Shown here one piece after another: positions 1 to 12,387 of a stretch of 64,000 nucleotides of DNA. Source of the stretch: Spirodela intermedia (lineage: Eukaryota > Streptophyta > Magnoliopsida > Alismatales > Araceae); the NCBI GenBank assembly GCA_902729315.2, contig LR746270.1:1644501-1708500 (forward strand), written 5' to 3'. How positions within the stretch are numbered: position 1 is the stretch's first letter; each line of letters opens with the position of its first letter. Position numbers and translations under genes: made by a program. Under the pieces are notes generated by a model. The model searched no databases. It saw only the letters and a program-made list of their open reading frames with translations, and was not told where the DNA came from.

Positions 1-3000
1 TTTTTATCTAATTATCGCGACTTTCTTGTAAATCACCGGTGAAGGATTAAGCCACTAGAATCGTTGGATCATCGACAAAAATCTCGTCAACGCGATTCGT
101 AAAGTATTGTTACTATAATTGTTGAACAATTCGTGATAAAAGGATCACGAATCCATTGAGTAAAGCATCTCCGATTGATGGACAAACAAGTCATTGTCGA
201 GAAGAAGATGATCCACTAGGAGTCAAGTCACCACCTCCTAAGAGCATATTGGATGCGATGAAGAGCCTCCTCTTGTTGCCTAGACTTGAGGATGAAGTTT
301 CCTAATATGCACCCCACCTCCATCCAGCTCTTCTTTGTCAAGTGATAGCCGCTAGAGAGCCGCAAAGTCGTCATTTTTCTACTCTGCCGGGTGACAGCCG
401 CTAGAGAGCTATAAAGTCGTCATTTTTTTGTTTTGTCAAGTGACAACCGCCAAAGACGATTCGATGACCCATTTCATTAATCTCTAGACTTTGTAAAGAA
501 ATCTAGATATTATCCACGTCATCCTTATCCAAGGAAAGTCTTCGAGGTTGTGGACATTACACAACGATCCTCTCAAACGCTCAAGATTTCAGTGCATCAT
601 CGACGCATCGTCGTTGCAATGTCATAACTCTATTTTTCTGCTTTCAACTTAATTTCTACTTCATTTAGTGATAATTTGGTTATTTAAATTTACCAAGATA
701 TACCTTGTCTAGTTACAATTCTTTCGACTTTAACAGATCTTAATTTGATCAATTAAATCGTCTATAATCACTTACGTAAGAATCGTCAAGTGAAACACTA
801 TTTTCGCTTAATTCACATTCGTCGTGCGTTGACATCATCTTGACATCTGCACCTTTATTTCTTTTTTTCATGAATTTTAAATATATTTATTTTTCATTTC
901 CTAATATAAAATTCATAGAAAATAGTATTCTTTGAAGAAAATTCTGAATAACTATTTGATATTATATTACATCCTTGTAATTAATTTAGAAAATTACTAT
1001 TATTTTGATAAGTTTTATTGAATTATAATTGATATATTTGTTTTAAAATATTTCTAAATATTTAAGAAATTATATTTTCTAGTTTTATAAATTTTAAATT
1101 TACGTGATTTACTATACAATGACTAAGTCACATTAGTGAGTAAACACTACAGTTAATTGGGAGTTCAAAACCATATTAGGTCCTTTCGAGCAATCATAAT
1201 AATCGACTAAAATGACCCAATTTGCATAATCAGATTGAAGGAGAAGATTTGTTGAACTTAGCCAATTAATTGAGGTAAATATGTGTGATTAGACTGCTGG
1301 GCCAAAGTGTGTACTAATGTAACCTATTTTCAAAGCACATCTCATGGCTTGTGATATATATCATGTGGTTGAGGAGTTTTGTGGTGGGGTCCACAAGGCA
1401 GCACTATTAAACAAGTACGTAATGATCTATGTCAATGTATTATCTTAGATTAGGTTTTTATCCCCTTGACCAAAATCTTCCACAAGTTTTGGAAACGGTA
1501 GAAGGTCGCACAGTTTGGAGCTTAGGCGGTAGGCCCAGTCCAACTATGTGACAAAGTAGTATCAAAGCCATGTTTCTCATATTTTAGAAAAAGGGGAGAT
1601 GTTTGGAAATATTGCAACGTGTGGCCAAAGGTTGGTTCAGCTAGATAAGCAGAAAAAATTTGGGCTCAATAGTTGAGACCGAAGAAGACCGCTTCCTGAC
1701 ACGCGAGAGGCGCTTAGAACTTCTCCAGGAGACTGCAGGATAGCCACCAACACAATTTGATCCTGTAGAGCGAACCAGACCAAGAACAAATGCGTGGCAC
1801 GATGCGCTCATGCCCACATTTGGAGGGACCCGGCAGCCTGGGGGCATACGGACAAGCTTAGATGGGCACCGCACGTGCGGAGTCGCTGGGGGAATCTGCC
1901 GGCATGTGCAGAAGCTCGCAGCTTCTTTGAGGTGGCGTGCGAAGAGGCACGCAGCGAGGAGTTACGTTCAGGGCGGTATGAGGTACGTGGCAGGTGTGGC
2001 GTACGCGGTGCATACGGAGTACATGATGGAGACAAAGAGATCTCATCCCAGATCTGACGTTGGGAGTAAGCCGGGTGCGCGACACTCGGCTCTGCTGTGG
2101 GCACGGAATATTGCATTGTAGTAACTTGCGGGCAGGTGAGCTCCCGCAGTGTGGACGGCACCACTACGCACGACGTGTACAGCCTGGTGCAACGCAACAC
2201 AGAACGGCACTAGGGCTCACAAGGTGCACGACACGGTGTGGAGCGGTCCAAAACATCACCAGCACACACAAGATGAGGCCGCTTGTTGGAACCTACCTTG
2301 AGCGGGATGTACCGCCAAGTCGAGACGCCGGGGGTGCTCTGCATCCATCATCGTGCATTGGAATGGTGAGATCTCTCCGTGGGATGCACGAATTGGTATG
2401 CTTTAGAGCGGTGTGTATCAGCGCCGACACGGGAAGCCGTCATGGCATGCGCGGGAGGCTTACATTGGTACAGTGGGAACGACGTCGACATTTGGATCAG
2501 ACTGCACAAGGAAACACATGGAACGGTGCAGCTACTAGAAACTGTGCTGAGACAATCAGGCATGAGAAGCACCTCATGTGGCGCGGAGCGCCGTGGAAAT
2601 TCCGTGGAAGCGCAGCGCACGCTGGTGGCAGTGCAATGCACTGGAGCTTCAGAGGAGCACCGAGTATGGAACCACATTCTCCTAGCAGGGCACGCAAGCA
2701 GTGTGCGATGCACTGGAGAGACGCGGATAGCGTCGAGCACGGGACACCATTGGTGACGAGGGCGTCCGATTTCCCAGTGGTGACGAGGAGATGTCCGACG
2801 TCCTCGATTGTGTGTCTCCCCGTTCATGACGTGCGATGGGAACATGTAGGCGTGCGCAGGCAATGTGCTGTGCGCATCAGAAGCAACGGTACAGCGGAGG
2901 ACATCGGATTTTTCAGCGGCCATGAGAAGCTGTCCAATGAGCTTGAACTTCAGGCATTGGGGAGAATGACACACGACTGAGGAGTTGGTGGTGCGTGAGA

Positions 3001-3290
3001 ACATGAACCATCGCGCTAATCCCAGCTGATGATCACTGATTAAGATACTTTGTAGGGTGGCGAGAAGCATTAATGAGGCACATTGATAAGGGTTAAATCG
3101 GGGAAAATCTTGATGAGGAGCGAAGAAGACCGAGCCTACGACCGCGTCAATAGCTCACCAGCCAAGCCCATTAATCGTTCATTTTCCTTCTTGAGAGGTT
3201 ACAAATGACCTCGTGTAGCCCTAAGAATAAGCAGAGAAGATATTAGTTCGAGGTTTACCCCTTTCGCTCCGCAAGGAGAGGTCGTGAGGA
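1..3290. other. Gene-poor repeat-like region
   Basis: No gene recognised. The first 1.7 kb is AT-rich with stops in all frames. From about 1.79 to 3.0 kb the composition turns GC-rich, with long overlapping open frames on both strands that match no family I know. This looks like the inside of a non-coding or decayed transposable element rather than a gene. A short stretch near 1556-1570 resembles the initiator-Met primer-binding site of LTR retrotransposons, but no paired LTR was identified. Confidence 0.5.
334..460 (+). repeat. Degenerate tandem repeat, about 55-60 bp unit
   Basis: Three imperfect copies follow one another. Each has a core close to GTGACAGCCGCTAGAGAG, followed in the first two copies by AAGTCGTCATTTTT. 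The third copy is truncated and more diverged. Only the repetition is visible; no function can be assigned. Confidence 0.6.
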
Positions 3291-6229
3291 TCGTTTATCC
3301 ATCGCCACCGCTGCCATACATCACCGCCGCCGCTCGCTGCCACCTTCCTCCGTCGACCAGACGTACACCGCCTTCATCCTCCTTTGCTGCCGCCAGTATC
3401 CGCCACCACCCGTCACACACTCGCCGTCTTCAGCCACCTTCCCTGCCTCGCCTCCGCCGTCCGTTGCCACCTTCCACCCCATCCCCGCCACTGCCATCAT
3501 CCCTGCCTCCGTTTCCGTCCGTTCCGCCTATTCCGCCGCCGCCGCCGCCCTCCTTTCCTCCGCCCGCACGAACCGTTTGTGTTTCCCTTTTTTCTGTCAC
3601 TGGTAGAGCTTAAAGCCCCGGGTAGCGGTATCACGAACCACTAGACCGAACCGACCTGGTTCAGCCTGAACCAATCGTCCGATCACGATCCGGTCCAAGC
3701 CGGCCCGACCGCTTGGCCCGAGCAGACCTTTCCACCGGCCAGAACCATTCTCACCTTCTGATCCGCTCCAGTCGTCTTGTTGGTTCGAGTCACAGTCCCA
3801 TAATCAACTAGATCAACGGTCAATATAATGGTAAATGGTCAACATACAGGTCAACTTTCACAATTGGGTTTCAGCTTCAACTCATGCTCCTCCACCTCGT
3901 TGGTGACAAGGTTATTTTTAGATACTTTTTTTCCCATAGTTGAGCATTTTATTCATTTAGTATTTTATCTTACAATATTGTTATTGAGTGATCCTAGAAA
4001 TGCCATTTTTATACATAGTTGCTGGAGAGAGTAGAGAGAGGACCCTACTTGATTTGCACTTATCAATTTAGTGACACTAGAGCACCCTAATCATTGATGA
4101 TTTCTTCATCACGTCAACCCTTTTATTTCAAATATTGTGGAAAAGTATTTGATCTTACCTTAGTAATTTTTCTTCATCCTCAGAACTTTGCAAGTGTTGA
4201 GTCTAGATTATTTGTCTATGGTGGTTTAATCACTTTCATCATTTCGTCTTGTTTCAAATCCATTTATGGTGCTTTACTAAAAAAATCTACATATAGCAAT
4301 AGTGTTAAAGGACATAATGATATCATTCCTTTTATATATAGCTATTGATATCATTAATATTTTTAATACATGATATAATCTTTTTGTATTTAAAAGGTTT
4401 TAAAAGTAATAATCACTCTTCATATAAATTAGATCATGTTTTCATGACAAATTAATTAATGTCCTTGTGTTCAACTTGAGGCTTACATTTATACTAAAAT
4501 ATTTGAAGTCTTAGTTATGAATTATATTAGTTGATGAGCATTTAAATACAATGACAAGTACACATCACTATGTAACCCTTATGGGAGTTGATAGGACATT
4601 GTGGACATGGCTTAGTAACTCTCTTGTAACTACTAGTTATAGACAAGTAAAGGTTTGGCTGGAGCCTTGATTATTGATGTAGTCAACTATTAAGGCTAGA
4701 CATGGTACACATCTTGCCTAAGTACATAAAGGTCTTAATGAGAGGAGTTGGGCATTTCCTAGGTTCTCCCTTATAAATTAGGTGAACCTTATCCATGGTT
4801 TGAAGAATACCACAAGTTGAGAGCTTCCCCTTGTATTTGCTTTTAGCCTCTTTTCTCCCTTGAGTGGAATAGGGTGCTAGTTATTTGTCACTCTCTAATT
4901 TAGCTTTCTTTACACCTTTTGAACTACAAGAAGGTGAATCATTGCTTGGGTATGCATCCATATCATTCAAGAACACATGAGGTTAATCATTAAACCTAGG
5001 GTGATCAGTTGGTCATGTGACAATTAGCCTTATTTTCTTTGGTTTCATTTCATAAAGGGATGGTGATAATTAATTTTAATAGATTTCTAATTTTCTAACA
5101 AATAAGATGATTTAAAATAATAAAATAAAATAAAACGAGATGAGATAATTGATGAGACCTTCTCTACATTACTTACAAGTCTCTTTTACCAATGATTTTT
5201 GTATGTTTATTTATCTTAACACTTGAAGATAAAATGGAGTGAGATGATTAAATCATGAATAGAGGAAAATGGTTTAGAAAATGTGACATAAAAAGATGAG
5301 AAGGGCAGTTATCAATACAAAAACTTCTATTGACTTGGAGAATATTTTGAAATATTTGAAATGAAAATCTGAAAGAAAATGAAAATAAATGAGCTGTAGA
5401 AATATCTTGGTTGTCAATCAAAGATAAATTAAAATAAATATTTTTCTAATAAATAATAAATTCTTAAAATAAAATCGAACTCAATTGTTTGTCACACAGC
5501 AAAGACCTTATAAAGCATTTGATTAAAATCTTAAATTTTAATTAAATCGTAACAGTTCGAATATAAACATTTTACTTTCCTTGTCTTTCACCCAAGGACA
5601 AGAAAAGATAGCCCAATAAATTATAACTAAAATTTAATTAAATTTGCAATGATGAAAACCTAGAATGAAAATTAAACCTGTCCCACTTCCTTGTCTATTA
5701 CCTAAGAAAATGAGAAGAACAAAATACGTAGATTAAATAACTTTGAGAAAAAAATTAATCAATATCTATCACCACAAAATAAAAATAAATAATATAATAA
5801 TAAATAAATAAAATTATAAATAACTTTGTTGAACACCATCAGCTAGTTTTGAGATCTATCTTGCTCCTCACCTTGTGCTTTAGCTTTTTTTCTTGTCTTC
5901 AGTCCATCCACCAATCGGCCAACCCCTTTCTCTCCTTCATTTCCTTCCTTTTATCAATCCCAAGGGTCATGCCTTGATGACATCAGCATCTTAATTGTCT
6001 ATTCCATAACCGCCTCTTATTTAGTGGATCTTCTTTATGCTCTTTGACTCCTCTAGAAGCTCTCTCTTAATGGGTTTTTTGTGGACTTGAATGAAGCTCT
6101 TACATGAGTAATTTTATTATCAAAGTCATATATGAGCCTTGAATCTAGAATTAGGATGGTGAGACGTTAGCATCTTACCTGAAGACAACGATGGAACAAA
6201 TATGCTTATTTGGACTAGACCTCAATATT
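3291..6229. other. Gene-free AT-rich spacer
   Basis: At 3.29-3.6 kb lies a CCG/CCT-rich low-complexity stretch whose proline-rich open frame is a compositional artefact. The rest is AT-rich, particularly 5.1-5.8 kb, and carries only short open frames with no recognisable product. A patch at 4.55-4.95 kb with a TATAAATTAG box might be a decayed LTR, but no partner copy was found. Confidence 0.5.
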
Positions 6230-6507
6230 CTCACTAAAGCTTCTAACATGTTGTTGTCTATATTATAAGTTTGAGGCTTGCAGGTGGCTTTGATATTTCA
6301 TGATTTTTTAAAATATTTTCTTATTGAAGCTTCCAACATTTCGTTGTCCATATTCTTAGTTCAAGACTTGTAGGTCCATATTCTTGATTTTAATATTTTA
6401 TAATTTTTCAAATATTTCCTCATTGAAACTTTTGATGTGCCATTATCTAGATTCCAAGTTTAAAACCTATGCTTGAGTCAATATTCTATGATTTTTTAAC
6501 TATTTCC
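6230..6507 (+). repeat. Three-copy tandem repeat, about 90-99 bp unit
   Basis: Units start near 6230, 6320 and 6419. Each opens with CTCA/CTTA then TTGAAGCTT-like sequence, passes through a TTGTCTATATT-like core and ends in an AT-rich ATTTTTTAAATATTTC-like tail. The copies are clearly related but diverged, so the duplication is old. It lies in gene-free DNA. Confidence 0.6.
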
Positions 6508-6940
6508 TCACATACATTGGCATTAGATTTTCTATACTTATATATGAAATTTAGGATGTTACATTAGTTTCAACATATAATGATCTCAAGGGTTAACTCA
6601 GATTCATTTATTAGCCATAAGATCATGATAGTATTAACATTATATATATTATATTATTCTTAGAAATATTAAACCTTTAACACAAGCTTTCATGAACTTC
6701 ATTAAATGTTTTATAAGTACTTAAAAAATGAATTTTCACATTGTAATATCAAAATTAAGGGCATCGACTTGTTTCTCAATGTTCTCTCTCTAGATCTCTC
6801 ACTGATTTTCATATGAAATTCTTAGCTAATCCCATCTTTGGTTATTTCAGCCATTTTTTTTGTATATTTCACAAACCATCTTTGGACAATTTAGGCCTTG
6901 TTAGATAATCAAATTCACAAGCTTTGACAATAATGGTGAT

Positions 6941-7199
6941 GGTGGTGGCAGGTTTGAGAGGTCCTAGAAGAAGAGGCCTAGGGTGGCCCCTGATGATCAG
7001 TTGGGAAGATCTAATAAAAAAAATGTTGGAGGAGAGGAGGGACCCCAAGTTCAACTGTGGTGAGAGGAAGGGCTTGAAGAAGTAGAACAATATTGAGACG
7101 ACTGACAACATGAGGGGTTTCAACAAAGGAGAATATGTGAAAAATCCCCCCATTCACTCTTTTCCAGCCTTCCACATGCCCAAAAAGGTATCTTCCTCC
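6941..7199 (+). pseudogene. Possible coding remnant of unknown origin
   Basis: One forward frame stays open from an ATG near 6941 to about 7198 apart from a single internal TAG near 7093. After the stop the frame reads TDNMRGFNKGEYVKNPP and then HSFPAFHMPKK, which has the mixed composition of real protein rather than junk. I do not recognise the family. There is no obvious promoter or splice context. It could be a pseudogene scrap or a transposon piece, and chance is not excluded over about 86 codons. Confidence 0.25.
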
Positions 7200-7247
7200 T
7201 GATTTTGCTCCTTGCTTCAGTGCCCTACAGCAAAACAGGGGGTGAGG

Positions 7248-7597
7248 GCTGAAATATTGGATTGGCTGCTTATTTTCTATGTAATTATGTATTGGAAATA
7301 TTTAATTATGTAATTTTCCCATTTTAAGAAACACTCTTGTTATCTTTTGACTTGAAAGTCTACCGACCATTTTTCAATTGTCATGTAGAATTGTCAATGC
7401 ATGGCAATATTGTGCTCTGGCCTTGGGAGCTGAAATATTAGATTAATTTCTTATTTTCTATGTAATTATGTATTAAAAATATTTCATTATGTAATTTTCC
7501 CATTTTAAGAAACACTCTTGTTATCTTCTGACTTGGAAGTCAGCCGACCATTTTCTATTGTCATGTGGAATTGTCAACGCGTGGCAATATTGTGCTC
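7248..7597 (+). repeat. Tandem duplication, about 170 bp unit, 181 bp period
   Basis: Copy 1 (about 7248-7417) and copy 2 (about 7429-7597) align almost end to end. Both contain TTATTTTCTATGTAATTATG, a shared block ending AAGAAACACTCTTGTTATCT, and the closing GGCAATATTGTGCTC. The copies differ by scattered substitutions, with a spacer of about 11 bp between them. The array ends some 450 bp upstream of the eL21 promoter elements. Confidence 0.85.
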
Positions 7598-7807
7598 AGT
7601 GAGTTTCTAGGCTCTTCTAGGTCCCGCCTGATTAGGCCTCATGAGAGATATAATGGGCTCCACTACGGTTTGGGTTTATCGCAGCCCAATAATTAGACCA
7701 AACCGGAACTGGGGCTTGTCTGCTGCGACAGTTAAATTGGTGATACATCCGTTTGGCCCGAGTGTTGTTAATTTTCAGGGCCGAAATTAAAAAGGCCCAC
7801 TCCCGAA

Positions 7808-7842
<35 letters not shown>

Positions 7843-8041
7843 CTTCTTCCGCTATGGGTGGCGCGGCCCATTTTCAGGCTCATCGTTTGGACCCGGCCCG
7901 CTGAGACACCTAACGTCGAAATGGCCCGACCTTGGCTAGGTTAAAAGCCCAATCTGGTTGTTGTCCAATATCCGCCGATCAAGTGTTTCGTGTCGTCGAT
8001 CTATACCGTCCGTCTTGTCGGGCCTGGAAATTAGGGAGGTG

Positions 8042-8101
8042 TGGGCCGTTCGTGGCCCATTAAACCCAACGCGGGCTATATAACCTTGTGAGAAACCCTA
8101 A
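8042..8101 (+). promoter_or_regulatory. Ribosomal-protein-type promoter: site II pair, TATA box, telo box
   Basis: Just upstream of eL21 lie two TGGGCC-type site II elements in opposite orientation (8042-8047 and 8054-8059), a TATATAA box at 8077-8083 and a telo box AAACCCTAA at 8093-8101. Site II plus telo box is the well-known combination in plant ribosomal-protein and other growth-linked promoters, where site II is bound by TCP factors. The ATG follows 60 bp after the telo box, so the leader is short. Confidence 0.8.
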
Positions 8102-8160
8102 GGGAGCCTCTCCATCCGAACGGCAGCGCAAGAGCGGAAGGGCGAGTTCGGGGCGAGAAG

Positions 8161-8994
8161 ATGCCGGCGGGACATGGTGTGCGGTCGCGGACGAGAGACC
8201 TCTTTGCTAGGCCATTCAGGAAGAAGGGTTACATTCCTCTAACGACCTACCTGAGGACGTACAAGATCGGGGACTTTGTCGACGTTAAGGTGAACGGCGC
8301 CGTCCACAAGGGTATGCCGCATAAGTTCTACCATGGCCGCACCGGAAGGGTATGGAACGTCACAAAGCGCGCCCTCGGCGTCGAGATCAACAAGCAGGTA
8401 GATCCGCTTCCCTCTTCCCCAACCTTGTGCACTTGAGCTTTATGCCGAGTTCTAAATCTGTTCCGAGGGATGTTTATAATCAGTCCTTCGTGGGCCCAGT
8501 GTAGTGTTTCTTTTTTGTACGTCTATGACGCATCGGTGATGATACTGTTTCTGCAGTTCTCATCTGTGTATGAAGACGAGTTTGATTTCGTTCCCAGTGT
8601 TTTTTCATCTCATGTCAAGTATGTGCTTGAAGATTCCGAATGGCTCTGTGAAAGAAATGTGCTCTCAATATAGTTTCAATGATTTCTAATCGTCTTCTGG
8701 TGATGGCTGATGCGAATTGGGGTTTTTGTTTTCCAGGTGGGGAACAGGATCATCAGGAAGAGGATCCACGTGCGCGTGGAGCACGTGCAGCCGTCGAGGT
8801 GCGCCGAGGAGTTCCGCCTCAGGAAGATCAAGAACGATGAGCTGAAGCGCGAGGCCAAAGCCCGCGGGGAGAAGATCAGCACCAAGCGCCAGCCGGAGGG
8901 TCCCAAACCCGGCTTCTTGGTAGAGGGCACCACACTCGAGACGGTCACCCCCATCCCTTACGACGTCGTCAACGACCTCAAGGGCGGCTACTGA
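8161..8994 (+). CDS. RPL21: 60S ribosomal protein L21 (eL21)
   Basis: Two exons, 8161-8397 and 8737-8994, joined in phase 0 across a GT-AG intron, give 164 residues, the usual plant eL21 length. The N-terminus [19 protein letters not shown] and the central [19 protein letters not shown] are family hallmarks. The C-terminal exon opens [20 protein letters not shown] and ends in [10 protein letters not shown]. eL21 is a structural protein of the large cytosolic ribosomal subunit, and its basic composition suits rRNA binding. The start is fixed by the conserved N-terminus and the short leader after the TATA and telo boxes. Nothing in the protein looks damaged. Confidence 0.97.
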
Positions 8995-10362
8995 GATGTT
9001 CAACCCCTTCACCACCGCCCTTGGCTACACCGAGTGCTTCGATCCGTCCACATAATTTCCCTTTTTTGCTCTGCCTCAAAGAACGCTTCTTTCTTTTGGA
9101 GACTATGTTTTAGCGGTGTTTTTCTTCCGGAAGAACCCTCCTTACCAGGTCGCGAATTTGTTATTATCCTGTTCTTTCCCTAGCTTTCTACTTTGCGATT
9201 TTAAATTAGAATGCATGTATGAATCGATTGTTGGGTCTTCCTCTCTTACCTTTCTCTGTTGGGCCACAGCGACCTTCACTGAAGCATCTTTCTCTCTTTC
9301 TATCTCCCTTTCGTTTACATCCGACAGACCCATTTTGAGGGGCCACACATGACTTGGTTGAACTTAATGGCGTTGTCTGTGTACAGTAGAAATGATGGTG
9401 CGAGTTTATCTGTGACTGTCTCTCAAGAGAAAAGTGAGTAAGAGTGTGTGAGGAACAAAAATGAAGGAAAACAAATTCTCTAAGTCATCTTGATAATATA
9501 CTGCTATATAGAAATTATCAACCACTTGTTTGTCTTCCTTGCATGTAGACTACCCTGATTTCCATACATGACACATTACATTCATTTTCAATATTTGGTG
9601 AGAATATGAATTGTAGCTAGGTTAGTTTTTTTTAATCTGTTCAATATAGCTGCAACTTTACTACTCTAATACATAGCAAATGTTCAAGAAATTTTTCAAT
9701 CGGGACGTAATGATATTGTTCTGCTTGACAAAATTTTATTTGTGGCCTGAAAGATGTAATGATCGGCAAATGGGTTTTATGTATTTCAGCATGGACCGCA
9801 TAAGATCTCCTCTGCCTTGAGATTTGTCTACTCCTATATCTTTTACCTGTCATGAACGGCTACAGTGCTTATTTGATGCAATCATATGTTCAATCCAAAT
9901 GTCAAATAACTAGAAGCTCATAATTTACCACACTGATTCCAAATGTTATCTTAAACACGCCACTATCTTTTGCCCCTATTGAATCATCACCACATCCATA
10001 AATCCATGCATGGTGTTTTTATTCCGAACTATGTAGTCAACTCACATTCCCCGAATGTCATCCTACTTTTATGCCAATGCCCCAACGTATTTCCTCCGTC
10101 GTCTGTCTCCGGCCCCGCGCTGATCTTTTTTGGAGTCTGATTACTTGTTCTTTGGAGCCTGATTTCCGAAAGCTTTCATCCGTCAGCTGCTCCAAATGAT
10201 TCATCGCCAAAGCTAGGCTCTGTAGAGGACGAAGGGTTGGATTTTGTCGGCTTGAGTGGGCGTGTTCGTGAAGAACTGTGGGGTGTCTCCTGCAGATAAC
10301 AGTCCCATATGTTGGGCGGGTGAGTCCCCGAACCAGGCATCATGGGAGTACTCTGGTGTTCG

Positions 10363-10407
<45 letters not shown>

Positions 10408-11030
10408 ACGAAAGCTCGGAGTGTTGGCGGAGGAACAGGAAGACCGTCTCATGAGCCCCTTTACTTGTAGAAAACTGCGAGAGATCGTCCGGGCTGAGCT
10501 ACGTTCTCTCCCTCTTCCTCGGGTTTTAGATGGACCTTCTGATCGAAACTACCCAATCGTCGGGGGAGAGAAAAGGAGGAGCTTCCTTCTTCCCCGCTGT
10601 CAAATGGCACAGATTCCGACGCGATTTGTCGGGGATTGCACCGTTTCTAGAGAGAGAGAACACGGGGCCCCGCGAGGTCTCGTCGGACGGAGCTGGACCG
10701 GAGCTCGGAAGGTCTTCCCTTCCTGATGCTATCTCTGTAAGAGATTTTAAAGGCAGCTAATTTTGGGGAATATCCGAGGTTGTGTGGATGGCTCCCCGTC
10801 ATTCATCCACCGATAATTTCTGGGTCGGGAAAATGAGAAGGTAAACAGTCACCAACGTTTCCACCTTGCTCATCCAAAACTTGTGATTTGTGTGTAAACA
10901 ATATCAGGAATTCCCAGCGAGAGAGAGAGAGAGGATGCTTTTGGTTTCGGTTGTGGGCTAGATGGCCCAAATTTGGAAGAATCCGGCCCATGCTAGCCGG
11001 CATATACTCTCTCTTACCCGGCCGGTTTAC
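8995..11030. other. eL21 3' flank and intergenic spacer
   Basis: Probable eL21 3' UTR followed by spacer. Contains a (GA)n microsatellite at about 10367-10405, and open frames around 10.25-10.75 kb that run through it and are not believable proteins. Nothing else recognised. Confidence 0.5.
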
Positions 11031-12387
11031 AAATGATTAGGTGCACTGAGCCTCCAGCCGCCTGGACAGCAGGGTCCAAAACCAAGAAGAGGCCCGGCTT
11101 ATTTTACGCCGACGACCGTGAACAAGAAGAAGGCCACCGGGAGGCGAGGCGGCCTTCCCTATTTCCGTCGCTCCGTTTCTGGAGCTGCAGTGTCGTCTGT
11201 GTGCCCTCTTTTTTCTACCGTTTGCTTCCTATTCTTCCTTCCACTTCGCTTGCTGCTTGGCGTACCTTGGCTTTTCCTCGCTGTCCTTTGTATTGCTCTT
11301 TCTTCTCTCTTTTACCTCCGCGGCGGGTGCTGCTGCTCCTATGCCTCCATCCTACCTCTACCTGTCCTTGATTCCGTTCTTTCCTCCTGCTTCTGTCGCT
11401 GCCTAGATCTCTTGTCCCCCCTGTTTTGTCTGTTTTTCGCTCTTGTCTCCCTTGTTTCTGATTCTTCTTCTCGTCCTCCTCTTCGGTCTTTCTTTTCTCC
11501 GAACGCCTCCCCTCCGCCTGCTCGCTCCCTTGGGATTCCTGAGAAAGGGGCGTTGGGCAACGCTACAAAGACTCTGACGGATTGACGATCAAGGAGTGAC
11601 CGCGTCAAAGCTCGGTGAAGGTATAATTACTGGTTTTGGAACCCTAGCTCTTCCTAAATGGAGACCAATTCCTCATTTGAAACTCTTTGGGGTTCTTTTT
11701 GCCTAAAATAGGGATGCCAGTACTTCTTTCGTTCTGAATCTGAAGCATCGTGTAACCCTAGTTTCTCTTTCATTTTGCTAGTTCGTTACAGGATTTTCTC
11801 ATTTGTGTTTCTTGTTCTGGCTAACACTTAGTTCAGTCAGGTCTTATCTTTTTGGGCTACATATAATCTTGGCTTGCACCATTGCTTTCTCTTATGGACG
11901 CTCTAGAGTGTAGTTTTTTCTCGGCTAAATCAGTCATATACGGATTTCACCATATATAGCCGACCCAAGGATAGGCGCATGTATACTTTTACTGTAGCGG
12001 GAAAAATAACATTTGCACATTTGTTATCGTATACTTCAATGTCGGCTAACTTGCATAGATGCCACAAAACTTGTGAGCTCTCATTATTTGCCGATAATGC
12101 CAATCATTTACCAAAAATATGAAAAGATAGATGTTATTCAGAACAGTCAGCTGCCGCTAAAACAGTTTGCATGCTGAAGAGATACGGTCACTCAAATTCA
12201 TACGCCCCAATAATGTCATATTACAACAGTCGTACTCAGTGATATGTTAAATTTCGTTTTTCTCAACGGTTGAACTCTTTTATATATGGATTTTTATGTT
12301 TAGAATGTTTTAAATGATCTTCTCTGTTTCTGTGGTGCCTATCATGTTATCTAGAAAAGATTCAGAAGAATATCTCTGGTGAACAAG
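11031..12387 (+). other. Probable 5' leader of the SF1-like gene, with a leader intron
   Basis: From about 11.15 to 11.6 kb the DNA is strongly CT-rich, as in many plant leaders. A plausible donor lies in GAAGGTATAATT near 11620, and an acceptor ending CTAGAAAAG lies near 12358, shortly before the ATG at 12388. The long open frames here are compositional. The transcript start cannot be placed from sequence alone. Confidence 0.4.

Noticed and set aside
2060-2980. 306-codon forward open frame
   Set aside because: It lies in a GC-rich patch with equally long frames on the other strand, shows no recognisable motif, has no splice or promoter context, and its residue use (many Arg, Cys, His, Met) looks non-coding.
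3284-3613. Proline-rich 109-codon frame
   Set aside because: It is produced by a simple CCG/CCT-rich sequence and has no domain.
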